Shown: in pieces, positions 8,753 through 18,583 of the stretch
How positions within the stretch are numbered: position 1 is the first letter of the stretch
Layout: each line of letters begins with the position of its first letter
NCBI RefSeq assembly: GCF_029633915.1
Contig: NZ_CP091092.1
Coordinates: 620,001-684,000 of the forward strand
Reading direction: 5' to 3'
Length of the DNA: 64,000 bases
Source of the DNA: Methanomicrobium antiquum
GTDB lineage: Archaea > Halobacteriota > Methanomicrobia > Methanomicrobiales > Methanomicrobiaceae
Notes under the pieces: model-generated
The model's input: only the letters and a program-made list of their open reading frames with translations
What the model was told of the DNA's origin: nothing
The model's database searches: none
Position numbers and translations under genes: made by a program

Positions 8753-9079
8753 ATGGCTAAAAACATAGGGTTAAACGTCAGTATTCCTGAAAAGGAATGC
8801 AGTGACGTAAACTGTCCATTCCACGGCACTTTACCGGTACGCGGCCAGGTGATTACCGGTAAGGTCGTGAGTGACCATATGCAGGGATCTGTTGTAGTAT
8901 CAAGAGATTACCTGCACTACGTGAAGAAGTACAAGCGTTACGAAAAACGCTCATCAAAGCTTCACGCACACAACCCCCCGTGTCTTGGCGCAAAGGTTGG
9001 CGACACTGTAAAAATTGCAGAGTGCAGACCAATCTCCAAGACAAAGACATTTGTTGTAGTGGAGGTGTCTGAGGAATGA
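8753..9079 (+). CDS. rps17: Small ribosomal subunit protein uS17
   Basis: This 108-residue archaeal S17 has the CNCPFHG-like sequence [17 protein letters not shown] near its start and an OB-fold body with [19 protein letters not shown]. It binds 16S rRNA early in assembly. The gene overlaps the ATG of rpl14 by four bases (ATGA). Confidence 0.96.
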   Translation: MAKNIGLNVSIPEKECSDVNCPFHGTLPVRGQVITGKVVSDHMQGSVVVSRDYLHYVKKYKRYEKRSSKLHAHNPPCLGAKVGDTVKIAECRPISKTKTFVVVEVSEE

Positions 9080-9474
9080 GAGCAAAACAGTCCAAAACTC
9101 CAAGGGCACTTTCAACCGGTACAAGACTTACTTGTGCAGACAACACCGGTGCACGTATTGTGCAGGTAGTATCTGTAGATCTCTACCATGGTGTAAGAAG
9201 ACGTCAGCCAAAATTAGGTCTTGGCGACATGGCTACAGTCAGTGTCAAAAAGGGTAACCCTGATATGCGCCGCAAACTTGAAAAAGCGGTTGTTATCAGG
9301 CAGAGGAAAGAAATAAGAAGAATCACCGGTCTTCGTCTGACATTTGAGGATAATGCAATGGTTATTACAAATGAGAGGGGCGAGCCGAAGGGAACAGAGA
9401 TTAAAGGACCTGTAGCCCGTGAAGTTGCAGAGCGTTTCCCAAAGATTGGCTCTATGGCAACAATCATCGTCTGA
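9076..9474 (+). CDS. rpl14: Large ribosomal subunit protein uL14
   Basis: This 132-residue L14 includes [15 protein letters not shown] near residue 20 and the C-terminal [10 protein letters not shown]. It contacts the small subunit at a bridge and the factor-binding region. GGAGGTGT inside rps17 is its ribosome-binding site. Confidence 0.97.
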   Translation: MRAKQSKTPRALSTGTRLTCADNTGARIVQVVSVDLYHGVRRRQPKLGLGDMATVSVKKGNPDMRRKLEKAVVIRQRKEIRRITGLRLTFEDNAMVITNERGEPKGTEIKGPVAREVAERFPKIGSMATIIV

Positions 9475-9486
9475 GGTGGAATTGTA

Positions 9487-9852
9487 ATGGTAAGAATTGC
9501 AAGCAGTCAGCCAAGAAAGCAGCGCAAGGCACGCTACAATGCACCCCTTCACATGAGCGGAAAATTCCTGGGTGCACCTCTCTCAAAAGAGCTTCGCACA
9601 AAATATAACAGGCGTTCTTTCCGTGTAGTCGAGGGAGACACAGTAAAAGTGCTTCGCGGTGACAACAGAGGCGATGAAGGAGTTGTAGACGGAGTCAACA
9701 CAGAGAAGGGAACACTTCTTGTCCACGGCGTTTCAGTAACAAAAGTTGACGGAACAGAAGTTCCAAGACCTGTTTATGCATCAGCCGTTGAGATTGTCAA
9801 GCTCAATCTTAAGGACAAACTTCGTGAGGAGAGGCTGGAGGGTAGGAAATAA
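9487..9852 (+). CDS. rpl24: Large ribosomal subunit protein uL24
   Basis: This 121-residue L24 carries the KOW motif in VVEGDTVKVLRGDNRGDEG (about residues 47-65). It is an assembly-initiating protein of the large subunit. The start has a GAGGTGG ribosome-binding site; the stop shares one base with the rps4e start. Confidence 0.97.
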   Translation: MVRIASSQPRKQRKARYNAPLHMSGKFLGAPLSKELRTKYNRRSFRVVEGDTVKVLRGDNRGDEGVVDGVNTEKGTLLVHGVSVTKVDGTEVPRPVYASAVEIVKLNLKDKLREERLEGRK

Positions 9853-10574
9853 TGTCAAATCATATCAAAAGGCTAACTTCGCCAACAGGATGGCGTATTG
9901 CTAAGAAGGAAAACACGTTCGTTACAAAGACAGCTCCGGGTCCACACAACAGTCATGCAATGCCAATTGCTGTATGGCTAAGGGATCACATGGGTCTTGC
10001 TCTTAACATGAAAGAGGTTAAGAAAATCCTAAAAGACAGATCTGTTCTTGTAAACGGTGTTGTATGCACTGACCCCAAAATGGGTGTCGGCGTCTTTGAC
10101 ATTATTGCACTCCCAAAGGTTGAGAAATACTACAGAATTCTCAGAAACAAAAAAGCAGACTATGTTTCTGTTCTGATCTCTGAAGAGGATGCAAAGACTC
10201 GTCTTAGCAAAATCAAAGACAAAACAATTGTGAAAAATGGCAAAATCCAGCTGAATCTGCGCTATGGTGCAAACATCATCGTTGATTCACAGGACTACAA
10301 GCCAAAAGATTCTGTTGTTTTGACAATCTCCGGTGACGATCACTTAAAAATCATTGATCACTTCGTATACAAAGAAGGTAACTGTGCAATGATTATTGGT
10401 GGAAGCCACTCAGGAAAGGTCGGAAAAATCACAAAGATTGACATAATTCCGGGAAGCATTGCAAACAGGGTCTACTTAAAAGACATCAAAACAGATGAGG
10501 ATTTCGACACCGTTGAAGACTATGTTTTCATGGTTGGAAACTCCGAGCCTGCAGTCAGCGAATGGGGGATTTAA
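9852..10574 (+). CDS. rps4e: Small ribosomal subunit protein eS4
   Basis: This 240-residue eS4 is an archaeal/eukaryal-specific protein. It has the N-terminal [20 protein letters not shown], an S4-like RNA-binding region around residues 45-100 and a KOW-type segment ([15 protein letters not shown]) near residue 178. Its place between rpl24 and rpl5 is conserved in archaea. Confidence 0.97.
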   Translation: MSNHIKRLTSPTGWRIAKKENTFVTKTAPGPHNSHAMPIAVWLRDHMGLALNMKEVKKILKDRSVLVNGVVCTDPKMGVGVFDIIALPKVEKYYRILRNKKADYVSVLISEEDAKTRLSKIKDKTIVKNGKIQLNLRYGANIIVDSQDYKPKDSVVLTISGDDHLKIIDHFVYKEGNCAMIIGGSHSGKVGKITKIDIIPGSIANRVYLKDIKTDEDFDTVEDYVFMVGNSEPAVSEWGI

Positions 10575-10585
10575 GAGTGAACTCA

Positions 10586-11083
10586 ATGCAGAAAGTCCAC
10601 GTTGACAAGGTCATAATTCACATGGGTGTCGGCGAATCAGGTGACAAACTTGTAAAAGCCGAGAACATCATGCAGGACATTTCAGGCCAGAAGTCAGTTC
10701 GTACAATTGCAAAGAGAACCCAGCCTGCTTTTGGTATCAGAAAAGGCCAGCCAATCGGCTGTAAGGTCTGTCTGAGAGGAAAGGCCGCAGAGGAATTTGT
10801 TGCAACTGCTCTTGAAATCATTGAGAAAAAACTCTTTGCAACTCAGTTTGACAAATCCGGAAACGTTGCATTTGGTATTGAGGAACACACTGATTTCCCC
10901 GGACAAAGCTACGACCCGATGATCGGTATCTATGGTATGGACGTCAATGTGGTTTTGGAGAAGAAAGGCATTCGTATTGCAAGAAGAAGCATTCAGACAA
11001 AAAAGCTTCCTGGAAAGCAGAGAGTGTCACGTGAAGATGCCGTCAGATTCATGAAAGAAGAATTTGGCGTGGAGGTACAGTAA
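10586..11083 (+). CDS. rpl5: Large ribosomal subunit protein uL5
   Basis: This 165-residue L5 starts [20 protein letters not shown]. The frame is open back to an ATG at 10562, inside rps4e, and to a GTG at 10577. I prefer 10586 because GAGTGA stands just before it, matching the ribosome-binding pattern of neighbouring genes, and because conserved L5 sequence starts here. L5 binds 5S rRNA. The conserved [12 protein letters not shown] is near residue 52. Confidence 0.92.
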   Translation: MQKVHVDKVIIHMGVGESGDKLVKAENIMQDISGQKSVRTIAKRTQPAFGIRKGQPIGCKVCLRGKAAEEFVATALEIIEKKLFATQFDKSGNVAFGIEEHTDFPGQSYDPMIGIYGMDVNVVLEKKGIRIARRSIQTKKLPGKQRVSREDAVRFMKEEFGVEVQ

Positions 11084-11085
11084 TT

Positions 11086-11262
11086 ATGGCGCAGAATAAA
11101 TCGACAAACGAGGAGGCACCCACAAAGAAATTTGGCCGTGGTGCAAATGAGTGTCAGATGTGCGGCAGAAAACAGGGTCTTGTACGCAGATACAATATCA
11201 TGCTCTGTCGGCAGTGCTTCCGTGAATATGCCGCAAAAATCGGCTTTAAGAAGATGAACTAA
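11086..11262 (+). CDS. rps14: Small ribosomal subunit protein uS14, zinc-binding type
   Basis: This short gene (58 residues) lies between rpl5 and rps8. It has two CxxC pairs, ECQMCGRK and MLCRQCFRE, that form the zinc ribbon of type Z S14, and ends in [17 protein letters not shown] ribosome-binding site lies in the end of rpl5. Sequence, length and position all agree with archaeal uS14. Confidence 0.96.
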   Translation: MAQNKSTNEEAPTKKFGRGANECQMCGRKQGLVRRYNIMLCRQCFREYAAKIGFKKMN

Positions 11263-11277
11263 GAGGTGTTTTAGAAA

Positions 11278-11670
11278 ATGACAAGGTTAAATCCAATTGC
11301 TGATGCAATGTGCACTATCAAAAACGCTTCTGACGTAGGCAAGACAGAATGTATTGTCGAACCTGCAGGAACACTTCTTGGAGCAATGCTCGGCATTATG
11401 AAGGAAGAAGGATACATCAGCGGCTTTGAATTTATAGAAGACAACAGGGGAAACCAGTACAAGGTTTTCCTTAACGGAAATATCAATAAATGTGGTGCAA
11501 TTACCCCGCGTTTTGCAGTCAAAGTCGATGAAATGGAGAGATGGGAAAACCAGTACCTCCCGGCAAAGAACTTTGGAACACTCCTTATCAGCACATCAAA
11601 AGGTGTAATTTCTCATGAGAATGCACGCCGTCTTGGTGTCGGCGGAGAACTTTTGGGATATGTATACTAA
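11278..11670 (+). CDS. rps8: Small ribosomal subunit protein uS8
   Basis: This 130-residue S8 starts [20 protein letters not shown] and ends with the conserved [26 protein letters not shown] pattern. It binds the central domain of 16S rRNA. The AGAGGTGT ribosome-binding site is in the 15-bp gap after rps14. Confidence 0.97.
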   Translation: MTRLNPIADAMCTIKNASDVGKTECIVEPAGTLLGAMLGIMKEEGYISGFEFIEDNRGNQYKVFLNGNINKCGAITPRFAVKVDEMERWENQYLPAKNFGTLLISTSKGVISHENARRLGVGGELLGYVY

Positions 11671-11685
11671 GGAGTGATAAAGGAA

Positions 11686-12210
11686 ATGATCACACAGAGA
11701 AAAGTAGCTGTTCCAAACGGAGTTACCGCGGAAATCAATGGTTCAACTCTTGTTGTATCCGGACCAAAGGGAAAACTTGAGAGGAACATGCGCTATCCGG
11801 GTGTCACAGTAAAAATTGAAGACGGTTACTTTATTGCTGAAACCGAATCTGAAAGGAAAAAGATCTTTGCAATGCTTGGAACCTACGTTTCACATGCGAA
11901 CAACATGTTCAGAGGGGTTTTGGAAGAGTATGTCTATACAATGAAAGTTGTATACAGCCACTTTCCAATTCAGCTTAAGGCCAACAAGGATGTTTTAGAA
12001 ATAGCAAACTTCCTTGGAGAGAAAAAAACCCGCTACGCAGCAATTCCCGAAGGTGTCAGGATGAAACTGGCAAACGATGAGGTAATTCTTTCAGGAATTA
12101 ACAAAGAGCTTGTCGGAATTGCATCAGGCAGAATCGAGAGAGCAACAAAAGTCCGCGGCCGTGATTCACGTGTCTTTCAGGACGGAATTTATATTGTAGA
12201 TAAGGCGTGA
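11686..12210 (+). CDS. rpl6: Large ribosomal subunit protein uL6
   Basis: This 174-residue L6 starts MITQRKVAVPNGVTAEING. A GTG at 11674 would extend it by four codons, but GGAGTGAT at 11671-11678 then would not act as the ribosome-binding site, so the ATG at 11686 is preferred. Two L6 repeats fill the protein. L6 lies near the sarcin-ricin loop. Confidence 0.95.
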   Translation: MITQRKVAVPNGVTAEINGSTLVVSGPKGKLERNMRYPGVTVKIEDGYFIAETESERKKIFAMLGTYVSHANNMFRGVLEEYVYTMKVVYSHFPIQLKANKDVLEIANFLGEKKTRYAAIPEGVRMKLANDEVILSGINKELVGIASGRIERATKVRGRDSRVFQDGIYIVDKA

Positions 12211-12215
12211 TTCTG

Positions 12216-12656
12216 ATGGCTGACGAAAAGACAAGATTAATCAAAGCAAGAAACGCCCAGCGTGGAACTTTCAAGCGCCAGGGAATCTCAAGAAAAAAGA
12301 GACTTGAAGATACCTGGAGAAGACCACGTGGTCTTCAGAGCAAACAGAGAAAGCTTATCCGTGCAAAAGGAAGGCATCCAAAACCAGGCTTTGGCAGTCC
12401 AAGGGCTGTTCGCGGAATGCACCCTTCAGGCTTTGAGGAAGTAATAGTATTCAATGTTGCAGGTCTTGCAGATGTTGATGCACAAGTACAGGCAATCAGA
12501 ATTTCATCTACAGTAGGCGGCAAAAAGCGCTCTGAGATTCAGGCAAAAGCTGATGAGATGGATGTAAAAATCCTGAACAGAAAAGAGATTGCACTGCCCG
12601 GAAAGAACAGTTCTGAAGAGAAGGAAGATGTAGAAGAGGTGTCAGACGATGAGTGA
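12216..12656 (+). CDS. rpl32e: Large ribosomal subunit protein eL32
   Basis: This 146-residue archaeal/eukaryal L32e has the core around TWRRPRGLQSKQRK and KPGFGSPRAVRGMHPSGFEE. The last 15 residues are strongly acidic. The ATG at 12216 is chosen over a GTG at 12207 because GGCGTGAT lies at the right spacing. It overlaps rpl19e by 8 bp. Confidence 0.95.
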   Translation: MADEKTRLIKARNAQRGTFKRQGISRKKRLEDTWRRPRGLQSKQRKLIRAKGRHPKPGFGSPRAVRGMHPSGFEEVIVFNVAGLADVDAQVQAIRISSTVGGKKRSEIQAKADEMDVKILNRKEIALPGKNSSEEKEDVEEVSDDE

Positions 12657-13101
12657 TTTGAAAAATCAGAAGCGTATGGCAGCCTCAGTTTTAAAATGCG
12701 GTCTTCACCGTGTAAAAATGGATTCTGAGCGTGCAGAAGATATTGAAAATGCAATCTCACGTGAGGATGTCAGAGGACTTGTTGAAGAAGGCGTAATTTC
12801 TGCAAAGCCAAAGAAAGGCAACAGCCGTGGCAGAACACATGCACGTATGGCAAAGCGTTCATACGGACACTGCAAAGGCCCCGGACGCAGGAAGGGTGCT
12901 GCAGGAGCACGCCACCCGTCAAAGCGCGATTGGATCAAAAAAATCCGTGCAATCAGAAGAGAGCTTCGTGTACTCCGTGATGACGGCACAATTGACGCAC
13001 ATGCATACAGAATCATGTACAGAAAAGCTGCCGGCGGGCAGTTCAGAAGTGTTGCACATATGAAAGCACAGCTTGAGCAGATCACAGGGAGGATAGAATA
13101 A
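12649..13101 (+). CDS. rpl19e: Large ribosomal subunit protein eL19
   Basis: This 150-residue eL19 starts [18 protein letters not shown] and contains [19 protein letters not shown] and [16 protein letters not shown]. It is a long helical protein of archaeal and eukaryotic large subunits. GAGGTGT inside rpl32e is its ribosome-binding site; its final base is the first base of rpl18. Confidence 0.96.
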   Translation: MSDLKNQKRMAASVLKCGLHRVKMDSERAEDIENAISREDVRGLVEEGVISAKPKKGNSRGRTHARMAKRSYGHCKGPGRRKGAAGARHPSKRDWIKKIRAIRRELRVLRDDGTIDAHAYRIMYRKAAGGQFRSVAHMKAQLEQITGRIE

Positions 13102-13628
13102 TGGCAACAGGTCCAAGGTATTTTGTCCAGTTCCGCAGGCGCAGAGAAGGCAAAACCGACTATTACAGGCGCTTAAAACTCATTGTTTCAAACAAGCACA
13201 GAATGGTTGTCAGAAAGACAAACAAACAGATTATCTGTCAGCTTGTAGAAGCAGGACTTGAGGGTGACAGGACACTTGTCGCTGCATACTCAGGTGAACT
13301 TGTGAAATACGGATACAAGGGTTCAACAGGAAATACACCCGCCGCATATCTGACAGGCATGCTTTTTGCCGTAAAGGCATTCAATGCAGGCTATGAAGAG
13401 GCAATCCTCGATATTGGTCTGCACCGTGCAAAATATGGTGCAAAAGTATTCGCCGCACTTAAAGGAGCTGTCAGTGCAGGCTTAAATATTCCTCACAGTG
13501 AGGATATTTTACCTGATGATGACAGGGTAAAAGGCGCTGCAATTGCAAATTACGCACCTGAAAGAGCAGGCGACCTTGTTGAGAATGTCGAAGCTGTTGA
13601 AGATGCAATAATGAAGGAGCTGAAATAA
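13101..13628 (+). CDS. rpl18: Large ribosomal subunit protein uL18
   Basis: This 175-residue L18 starts [20 protein letters not shown]. It binds 5S rRNA together with L5. The conserved [16 protein letters not shown] and [16 protein letters not shown] lie in the middle. GGGAGGAT precedes the ATG; the stop overlaps the rps5 start by one base. Confidence 0.96.
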   Translation: MATGPRYFVQFRRRREGKTDYYRRLKLIVSNKHRMVVRKTNKQIICQLVEAGLEGDRTLVAAYSGELVKYGYKGSTGNTPAAYLTGMLFAVKAFNAGYEEAILDIGLHRAKYGAKVFAALKGAVSAGLNIPHSEDILPDDDRVKGAAIANYAPERAGDLVENVEAVEDAIMKELK

Positions 13629-14245
13629 TGGCCTTTGAACAGGAAGTATGGGTTCCTCTCACCGGTCTTGGAAAACAGGTTGCCGCAGGCGAGATAAAAA
13701 GCATTGATGATGTTTTGGAAAGTGGCAGACCTATTAAAGAACCACAGATTGTAGACTACTTTATCCCTGATCTTGAGGATGAGGTATTAGACATCAACAT
13801 GGTTCAGAGAATGACCGACAGTGGAAGGCGTGTTAAGTTTCGCTGTGCTGTTGTTGTTGGAAACCGCAACGGATATATTGGCTTTGGCCAGGGCAAAGAT
13901 GTCCAGGTTGGAAATGCTATTAAAAAAGCAATCGACAACGCCAAACTAAATATCATTAAAATTCAGAGAGGCTGTGGAAGCTGGGAATGTGCATGCGGAC
14001 AGGGACACTCGATTCCTCTGCGTGTTACAGGAAAGTCAGGCAGTGTAAAAGTTACACTTATGCCGGCACCACAGGGTATCGGTCTTGTTACCGGAGATAT
14101 TGGTAAGAAAGTTCTGCAGCTTGCAGGTGTCCGCGATGTATGGACATCCTCAAGCGGTCAGACACGTACAACAATCAACTACGCAAAAGCAACATATGAT
14201 GCACTCCTGCAGGCAAATGCTGTAAGAAAGGGAGGTCGCAAATAA
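13628..14245 (+). CDS. rps5: Small ribosomal subunit protein uS5
   Basis: This 205-residue S5 carries the double-stranded-RNA-binding S5 domain ([20 protein letters not shown], about residues 68-87) and a C-terminal domain with the [17 protein letters not shown] segment. It is involved in mRNA unwinding and decoding accuracy. A one-base overlap with rpl18 and rpl30 marks tight coupling. Confidence 0.97.
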   Translation: MAFEQEVWVPLTGLGKQVAAGEIKSIDDVLESGRPIKEPQIVDYFIPDLEDEVLDINMVQRMTDSGRRVKFRCAVVVGNRNGYIGFGQGKDVQVGNAIKKAIDNAKLNIIKIQRGCGSWECACGQGHSIPLRVTGKSGSVKVTLMPAPQGIGLVTGDIGKKVLQLAGVRDVWTSSSGQTRTTINYAKATYDALLQANAVRKGGRK

Positions 14246-14706
14246 TGTATGTCGTAGTTCAGGTACGTGGTGTCGTTAATACAAGAAAGGAGATTAAAGA
14301 CACACTAAAGATGCTTCGTCTCCACCACATCAACCACTGTGTCTTAATTCCGGACACACCGGCATACATGGGTATGATTCGGAAAGTCAAAGACTACGTT
14401 GCATATGGTGAGGCAGATCCGGAAATTTTGGCAACCATCTTAGAGACACGCGGACGCCTTACAGCAGACGAGAAGCTTACAAACGAATATGTAAAGGAAA
14501 ATTCCCAGTATTCTGATATTAAGGAATTTGCAAAGGCAATTTGTCTGGGCGAAGCTGAAATTTCAGACGTACCAGGATTAAAACCGGTTCTTCGTCTGCA
14601 CCCTCCAAGAAAAGGATACAAGTCAATCAAGCGCACCTTCCAGCAGGGCGGTGCTCTTGGAAACTACGGAAGCGAGATAAACAATCTCCTCTACAGGATG
14701 AGGTGA
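14245..14706 (+). CDS. rpl30: Large ribosomal subunit protein uL30
   Basis: This 153-residue archaeal-length L30 starts [20 protein letters not shown], with LRLHHINHCVLIPDTPAYMGM following. It ends in FQQGGALGNYGSEINNLLYRM. Archaeal L30 is longer than the roughly 60-residue bacterial form, as here. GGAGGT in the rps5 end is the ribosome-binding site. Confidence 0.96.
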   Translation: MYVVVQVRGVVNTRKEIKDTLKMLRLHHINHCVLIPDTPAYMGMIRKVKDYVAYGEADPEILATILETRGRLTADEKLTNEYVKENSQYSDIKEFAKAICLGEAEISDVPGLKPVLRLHPPRKGYKSIKRTFQQGGALGNYGSEINNLLYRMR

Positions 14707-14712
14707 AGATTT

Positions 14713-15138
14713 ATGCCGGTAAATAAAAGAAGCAAATATCGTGGTTCACGCACATGCGGCGGCGGTACACACAAAAACCGTCGTGGAGCCGGAAACCGTG
14801 GAGGAAAGGGCAGAGCAGGTCACAGAGACCACCGTTTCACACATTACCTTCTCCTTGACCAGATAAACAATGGAAAACATGGTTTTGTAAACCAGACCGA
14901 AAGCAAAAACAAGGTAATTGATGTAGGGGATCTTGATCAGATTCTGGACAAACTTGTTGCAAGTGGTCTTGCAAGAGTTGACGGAGACATCTTCGTAATT
15001 GATGCAGAGCAGATCGGAATTGATAAAATACTTGGCGGCGGAAAAGTTACTCATAAGTTAAATATCACTGCCGAAGCATTTTCTGAAACTGCTAAAGCAA
15101 AAATCGAAGAGATGGGTGGTCAGGCACTGACCGCTTAA
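14713..15138 (+). CDS. rpl15: Large ribosomal subunit protein uL15
   Basis: This 141-residue archaeal L15 begins with the basic tail MPVNKRSKYRGSRTCGGGTH and the conserved GGKGRAGHRDHRFTHYL. It is a late assembly protein of the large subunit. It is the last ribosomal gene of this block and is followed by secY after 22 bp. GATGAGGTGAAG supplies the ribosome-binding site. Confidence 0.96.
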   Translation: MPVNKRSKYRGSRTCGGGTHKNRRGAGNRGGKGRAGHRDHRFTHYLLLDQINNGKHGFVNQTESKNKVIDVGDLDQILDKLVASGLARVDGDIFVIDAEQIGIDKILGGGKVTHKLNITAEAFSETAKAKIEEMGGQALTA

Positions 15139-15160
15139 TCATTTTTTGGTGAATAATATT

Positions 15161-16594
15161 ATGGGAGCAATGCTGGATCGAATGGAGCCTCTGCTGGCAG
15201 CTATGCCTGCAGTCAGGAGTCCGGAAGGGCATGTCCACTTCAAAAACAAGGTGCTGTGGACAGTTGCCGTTCTGATATTGTATTTTTTGCTGACTAATAT
15301 TCAGATATTCGGTCTGAGTGCCGATTCAACCGACTGGCTCGGCATGTACCGTGCACTTCTTGCCGGTGCAAGCGGATCTATAGTCCATCTCGGTATCGGA
15401 CCAATTGTCACTGCATCTATCGTTCTCCAGCTTTTAAAAGGTGCAGACCTTTTAGGAATCAATACCTCAGAACCACGCGGTCAGGTCATGTATATGGGCC
15501 TGCAGAAGCTTTTGATATTCGTAATGATTGTTGTCGAAGCAGCTCCTAACGTTGTCGGAGGTTTCCTTGCACCTGATCCTAATATTGCATTGCAGTTCTT
15601 CAGCGGCAGTATGGCCGCTGTTTCGTTTATAATATTCCTGCAACTTTGTATCGGCGGACTTATCATTTTCCTGCTGGACGAGGTTGTAACAAAATGGGGA
15701 GTAGGTTCCGGTGTGGGTTTATTCATCGTTGCCGGTGTTTCCCAGGGACTTATAAACGGATTTCTTAACTGGGCACCGGTTGAAGATGCATATCCTGTCG
15801 GATTTTTCCCAAGGATTTTTGCAATAATCGGAGACGGCGCAAATTTAATTGAGTATTTCGGACTTGATCTGTTGGCACTTCTAACAACAGTGTTCATATT
15901 TGGTCTTGTTGTATATGCAGAGTCTACAAGGATTGAAATTCCGCTCGCACATGCGGCTGTTCGTGGTGCAAGAGGAAGATTCCCTGTAAAACTTATATAT
16001 GCAAGTGTTCTTCCGATGATTTTAGTCCGTGTTCTTCAGGCAAACTGGCAGATGTTTGGACTTTTCCTGAATAATATGGGAATTACAATCCTTGGTACTT
16101 TTGAAGGCCAGACGCCTACAAGCGGAATTATGTATGTAACAGCACCGATAAACAGTCCGACTGACTGGATGTGGTGGTTATCAGATCTCGGACATCCTAT
16201 ATGGGAAGTTATTCTAAGAATGGGAATTGACTTTTTGGTTATGGTTGTCGGCGGTGCAATTTTCGCACTGTTCTGGGTTAAGACTGCAGGTCTTGATTCA
16301 TCACATGTTGCAAGGCAGATTCAGTCAAGCGGGATGCATATTCCCGGATACCGTAGAAATGAGCAGGTTCTTGTAAGATATCTCGATCGCTATATCCCCC
16401 GTGTAACAGTTATCGGTGGTATAGCAGTAGGTCTTTTAAGTATTCTTGCCAACTATCTTGGTGTAATAGGTGCTGTTGGTGGTACTGGTCTTTTACTTAC
16501 AGTAAGTATTGTGTACCGCCTCTATGAGGAGATTGCAAGTGAACAGATGATGGAGATGTATCCGTTCATGCGCGGTTTCTTTGGAAAGGAGTGA
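15161..16594 (+). CDS. secY: Protein translocase subunit SecY
   Basis: This 477-residue membrane protein is predicted to have ten membrane segments and is the Sec61alpha/SecY pore. Recognisable parts are the plug region after TM1, LGIGPIVTASIVLQLLKG (about residues 71-88) and the cytoplasmic loop RGARGRFPVKLIYASVLP near residue 268. The ATG at 15161 follows GGTGAATAA and is preferred over a TTG at 15146. Position between rpl15 and adkA is typical for archaea. Confidence 0.97.
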   Translation: MGAMLDRMEPLLAAMPAVRSPEGHVHFKNKVLWTVAVLILYFLLTNIQIFGLSADSTDWLGMYRALLAGASGSIVHLGIGPIVTASIVLQLLKGADLLGINTSEPRGQVMYMGLQKLLIFVMIVVEAAPNVVGGFLAPDPNIALQFFSGSMAAVSFIIFLQLCIGGLIIFLLDEVVTKWGVGSGVGLFIVAGVSQGLINGFLNWAPVEDAYPVGFFPRIFAIIGDGANLIEYFGLDLLALLTTVFIFGLVVYAESTRIEIPLAHAAVRGARGRFPVKLIYASVLPMILVRVLQANWQMFGLFLNNMGITILGTFEGQTPTSGIMYVTAPINSPTDWMWWLSDLGHPIWEVILRMGIDFLVMVVGGAIFALFWVKTAGLDSSHVARQIQSSGMHIPGYRRNEQVLVRYLDRYIPRVTVIGGIAVGLLSILANYLGVIGAVGGTGLLLTVSIVYRLYEEIASEQMMEMYPFMRGFFGKE

Positions 16595-16602
16595 TTTATT
16601 AG

Positions 16603-17178
16603 ATGTCTAATAGCAAGAAGGTTGTAATTACAGGTGTTCCCGGTGTTGGAAAGACAACAGTTATTGATGCTTCAATGGAGGCCTTAAAGGCCGAAGGTAT
16701 AAATTATACCTCCATTAATTTTGGAACATGCATGTTTGAAGTGGCATGCGATCAGGGTGTTGTCAGTGACAGGGATGAGATGAGAAAGCTTGATCAGGAA
16801 GTTCAAAGGACTCTTCAGAAAACTGCCGCTCAGGTAATTTCAAAGATTTCTGAAAATGTTATAATTGACACACACTGTACTGTAAGTACGCCTTCGGGCT
16901 ACCTTGCCGGACTTCCGTCATGGGTACTTGAAGAATTAAAGCCGGATGTTATTGTTCTTGTTGAAACAGATGAGGATCAGATTCTAAAACGCAGATTATC
17001 TGATACTACAAGGACAAGAGATGTTGAAGGATATAATTCAATTAAGGATCATCAAAGATATAATCGTTATATGGCGGCGGCATACTCAATGTTTACAGGA
17101 TGTACTGTTAAAATTGTTAAAAACCAGGACTTCCTGCTTGAAAAAGCCGTCGAGGAAATGGTTTCTCTTCTGAGGTGA
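16603..17178 (+). CDS. adkA: Archaeal adenylate kinase
   Basis: This 191-residue AdkA starts with a P-loop GVPGVGKTT (residues 10-18). The archaeal family signatures IIDTHCTVSTPSGYLAGLP and DTTRTRDVEGYNSIKDHQ follow. It converts AMP and ATP to two ADP in the cytoplasm. The archaeal family differs from the bacterial Adk, and its gene commonly follows secY as here. GGAGTGAT is the ribosome-binding site. Confidence 0.95.
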   Translation: MSNSKKVVITGVPGVGKTTVIDASMEALKAEGINYTSINFGTCMFEVACDQGVVSDRDEMRKLDQEVQRTLQKTAAQVISKISENVIIDTHCTVSTPSGYLAGLPSWVLEELKPDVIVLVETDEDQILKRRLSDTTRTRDVEGYNSIKDHQRYNRYMAAAYSMFTGCTVKIVKNQDFLLEKAVEEMVSLLR

Positions 17179-17188
17179 ATAAAAGGTT

Positions 17189-17800
17189 ATGTCTTCGGCA
17201 AAATCAAATCCTGTAGGCGGGGGGATGTTTACATTTTTGATTATCATGGTCATTGTCATGATAGTCTACAGTGTTCCTTTTTTAAGAACTTCCATTGCAG
17301 ATATTGCAGGTCTGGTTTTAGAGCCTATGCAAAGTATTCTTGGAATTTCATGGCCTGTGATGATATTTGTCCTTGCCGCAATTACAGGTTGCTACTCTTC
17401 ACTTCTCCAGAAATATACAATTGATTATGAGAAGATGCAGAGAGTTCAGAAAAAGATGCGTGATTTTCAAAAGGAATTTCGTGAGGCTCAGCTTTCCGGA
17501 GATGAGAAAAGGGTTCGTAAATTAAGTGAAAAGCGTGATAAGATGATGCAGGAACAGCTTGAAATGTCGCAGGAACAGTTCAAGCCGCTTGGCTGGATTA
17601 TGATTATCACAATTCCGATATTCCTGTGGCTTTTGGAGATGGCGCCTGTTATGGGAGATATTGTTTTTCCGTTTATGGGAACATTACATCTTTCAGACCC
17701 GACATTTCTGTTTTTGCCGGCATGGATTATCTGGTATATGCTTAGTTCACTGACTCTTTCACAGGTTATCAGAAAGACCCTTGATATAGGAGGTCTTTGA
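17189..17800 (+). CDS. EMC3/TMCO1 (DUF106) family membrane insertase-like protein
   Basis: This 203-residue protein has about three to four membrane segments and a cytoplasmic coiled coil between them (about residues 85-130, rich in K, R, E and Q). This is the layout of the archaeal DUF106/Ylp1 proteins, which are related to Oxa1/YidC/EMC3 insertases. It probably assists insertion of membrane proteins beside SecY. The gene sits between adkA and cmk as in many archaea. Function is inferred from the family and the context. Confidence 0.85.
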   Translation: MSSAKSNPVGGGMFTFLIIMVIVMIVYSVPFLRTSIADIAGLVLEPMQSILGISWPVMIFVLAAITGCYSSLLQKYTIDYEKMQRVQKKMRDFQKEFREAQLSGDEKRVRKLSEKRDKMMQEQLEMSQEQFKPLGWIMIITIPIFLWLLEMAPVMGDIVFPFMGTLHLSDPTFLFLPAWIIWYMLSSLTLSQVIRKTLDIGGL

Positions 17801-17802
17801 TT

Positions 17803-18330
17803 TTGAGAATTACTGTCAGCGGCCCGCCGGGCAGCGGCACGACATCTCTCGCAAAATTTTTATCATCCAAATATTCTTTTAAGCTTATCTCGGCAGGTGA
17901 GGTTTTCAGAAGCCTTGCAAAGGAGCGTGGCCTTGACTTAATTAAGTTCGGTGAGCTCTGCGAGAAAGACGCTTCTGTTGATAAGTTAATTGATGAGCGT
18001 CAAAAAGAGATCGGTCGCGCTGATGACGATATTATTATCGAAGGCAGGCTTGCAGGTCATATGATTGATAATGCTGATTTGAGAATCTGGGTTTTGGCAT
18101 CAGCTGAATGCCGGGCAGGAAGAATTGCAGAGAGAGAGGAGGTATCTTTCCAATCTGCAAGGGATGAGACAATTCTTCGGGAGAAGTCCGAGGCTGAAAG
18201 ATATAAAAAATACTACGGTATTGATATTTTTGACCTGTCGGTATATGACTTTGTTATAAGCTCTGAGAAATGGGGAAAGGATGAGCTGGCAGAGGTTGTA
18301 TGTACAGCGGTTGAAAAGATTAGGATTTGA
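17803..18330 (+). CDS. cmk: Cytidylate kinase, archaeal type
   Basis: This 175-residue kinase has the P-loop GPPGSGTTS (residues 7-15) and the IIIEGRLAGHM motif of the family. It phosphorylates CMP and dCMP. The TTG at 17803 is preferred over a TTG at 17797 because AGGAGGT at 17788-17794 is then at normal spacing. In many archaea cbf5 follows; here the ribosomal block instead stops and a glycan locus begins. Confidence 0.9.
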   Translation: MRITVSGPPGSGTTSLAKFLSSKYSFKLISAGEVFRSLAKERGLDLIKFGELCEKDASVDKLIDERQKEIGRADDDIIIEGRLAGHMIDNADLRIWVLASAECRAGRIAEREEVSFQSARDETILREKSEAERYKKYYGIDIFDLSVYDFVISSEKWGKDELAEVVCTAVEKIRI

Positions 18331-18583
18331 ATTTTTTTTTAGTTCTCTTTTTTAAATACGTTTATGAAAGTTACTTCGTAATTTATATGAAATTTAATTT
18401 TAATGGAAGATTATTTTCAATGGTTTATGAAATTAAAGACCTCTGAAATTTGAAAGCTGGAATCTGATTTTTAACAGATTGGTGAAAAAAATATTATATG
18501 TACTTTTCTTGTGAGTATTTGAATTGTACATGAAATATAATTTCATGTAAGTTTTTATGCCAGAAATATATAAGTAGATACTA
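18331..18583. other. Intergenic region with repeat fragments, boundary of the glycan locus
   Basis: The region holds a 5' fragment of the window-wide repeat (GAAAGTTACTTCGTAATTTA at 18366-18385). A 3' fragment with the ATGAAATATAATTTCAT inverted repeat and a T-run lies at about 18527-18557. The two halves are separated by about 140 bp, as if a copy had been split. A TATA-like AAATATATAAG lies close to the start of the next gene. Confidence 0.6.

Noticed and set aside
10562-10585. Longer start for rpl5
   Set aside because: It would lie inside rps4e and add residues not conserved in L5; a ribosome-binding site fits the ATG at 10586.
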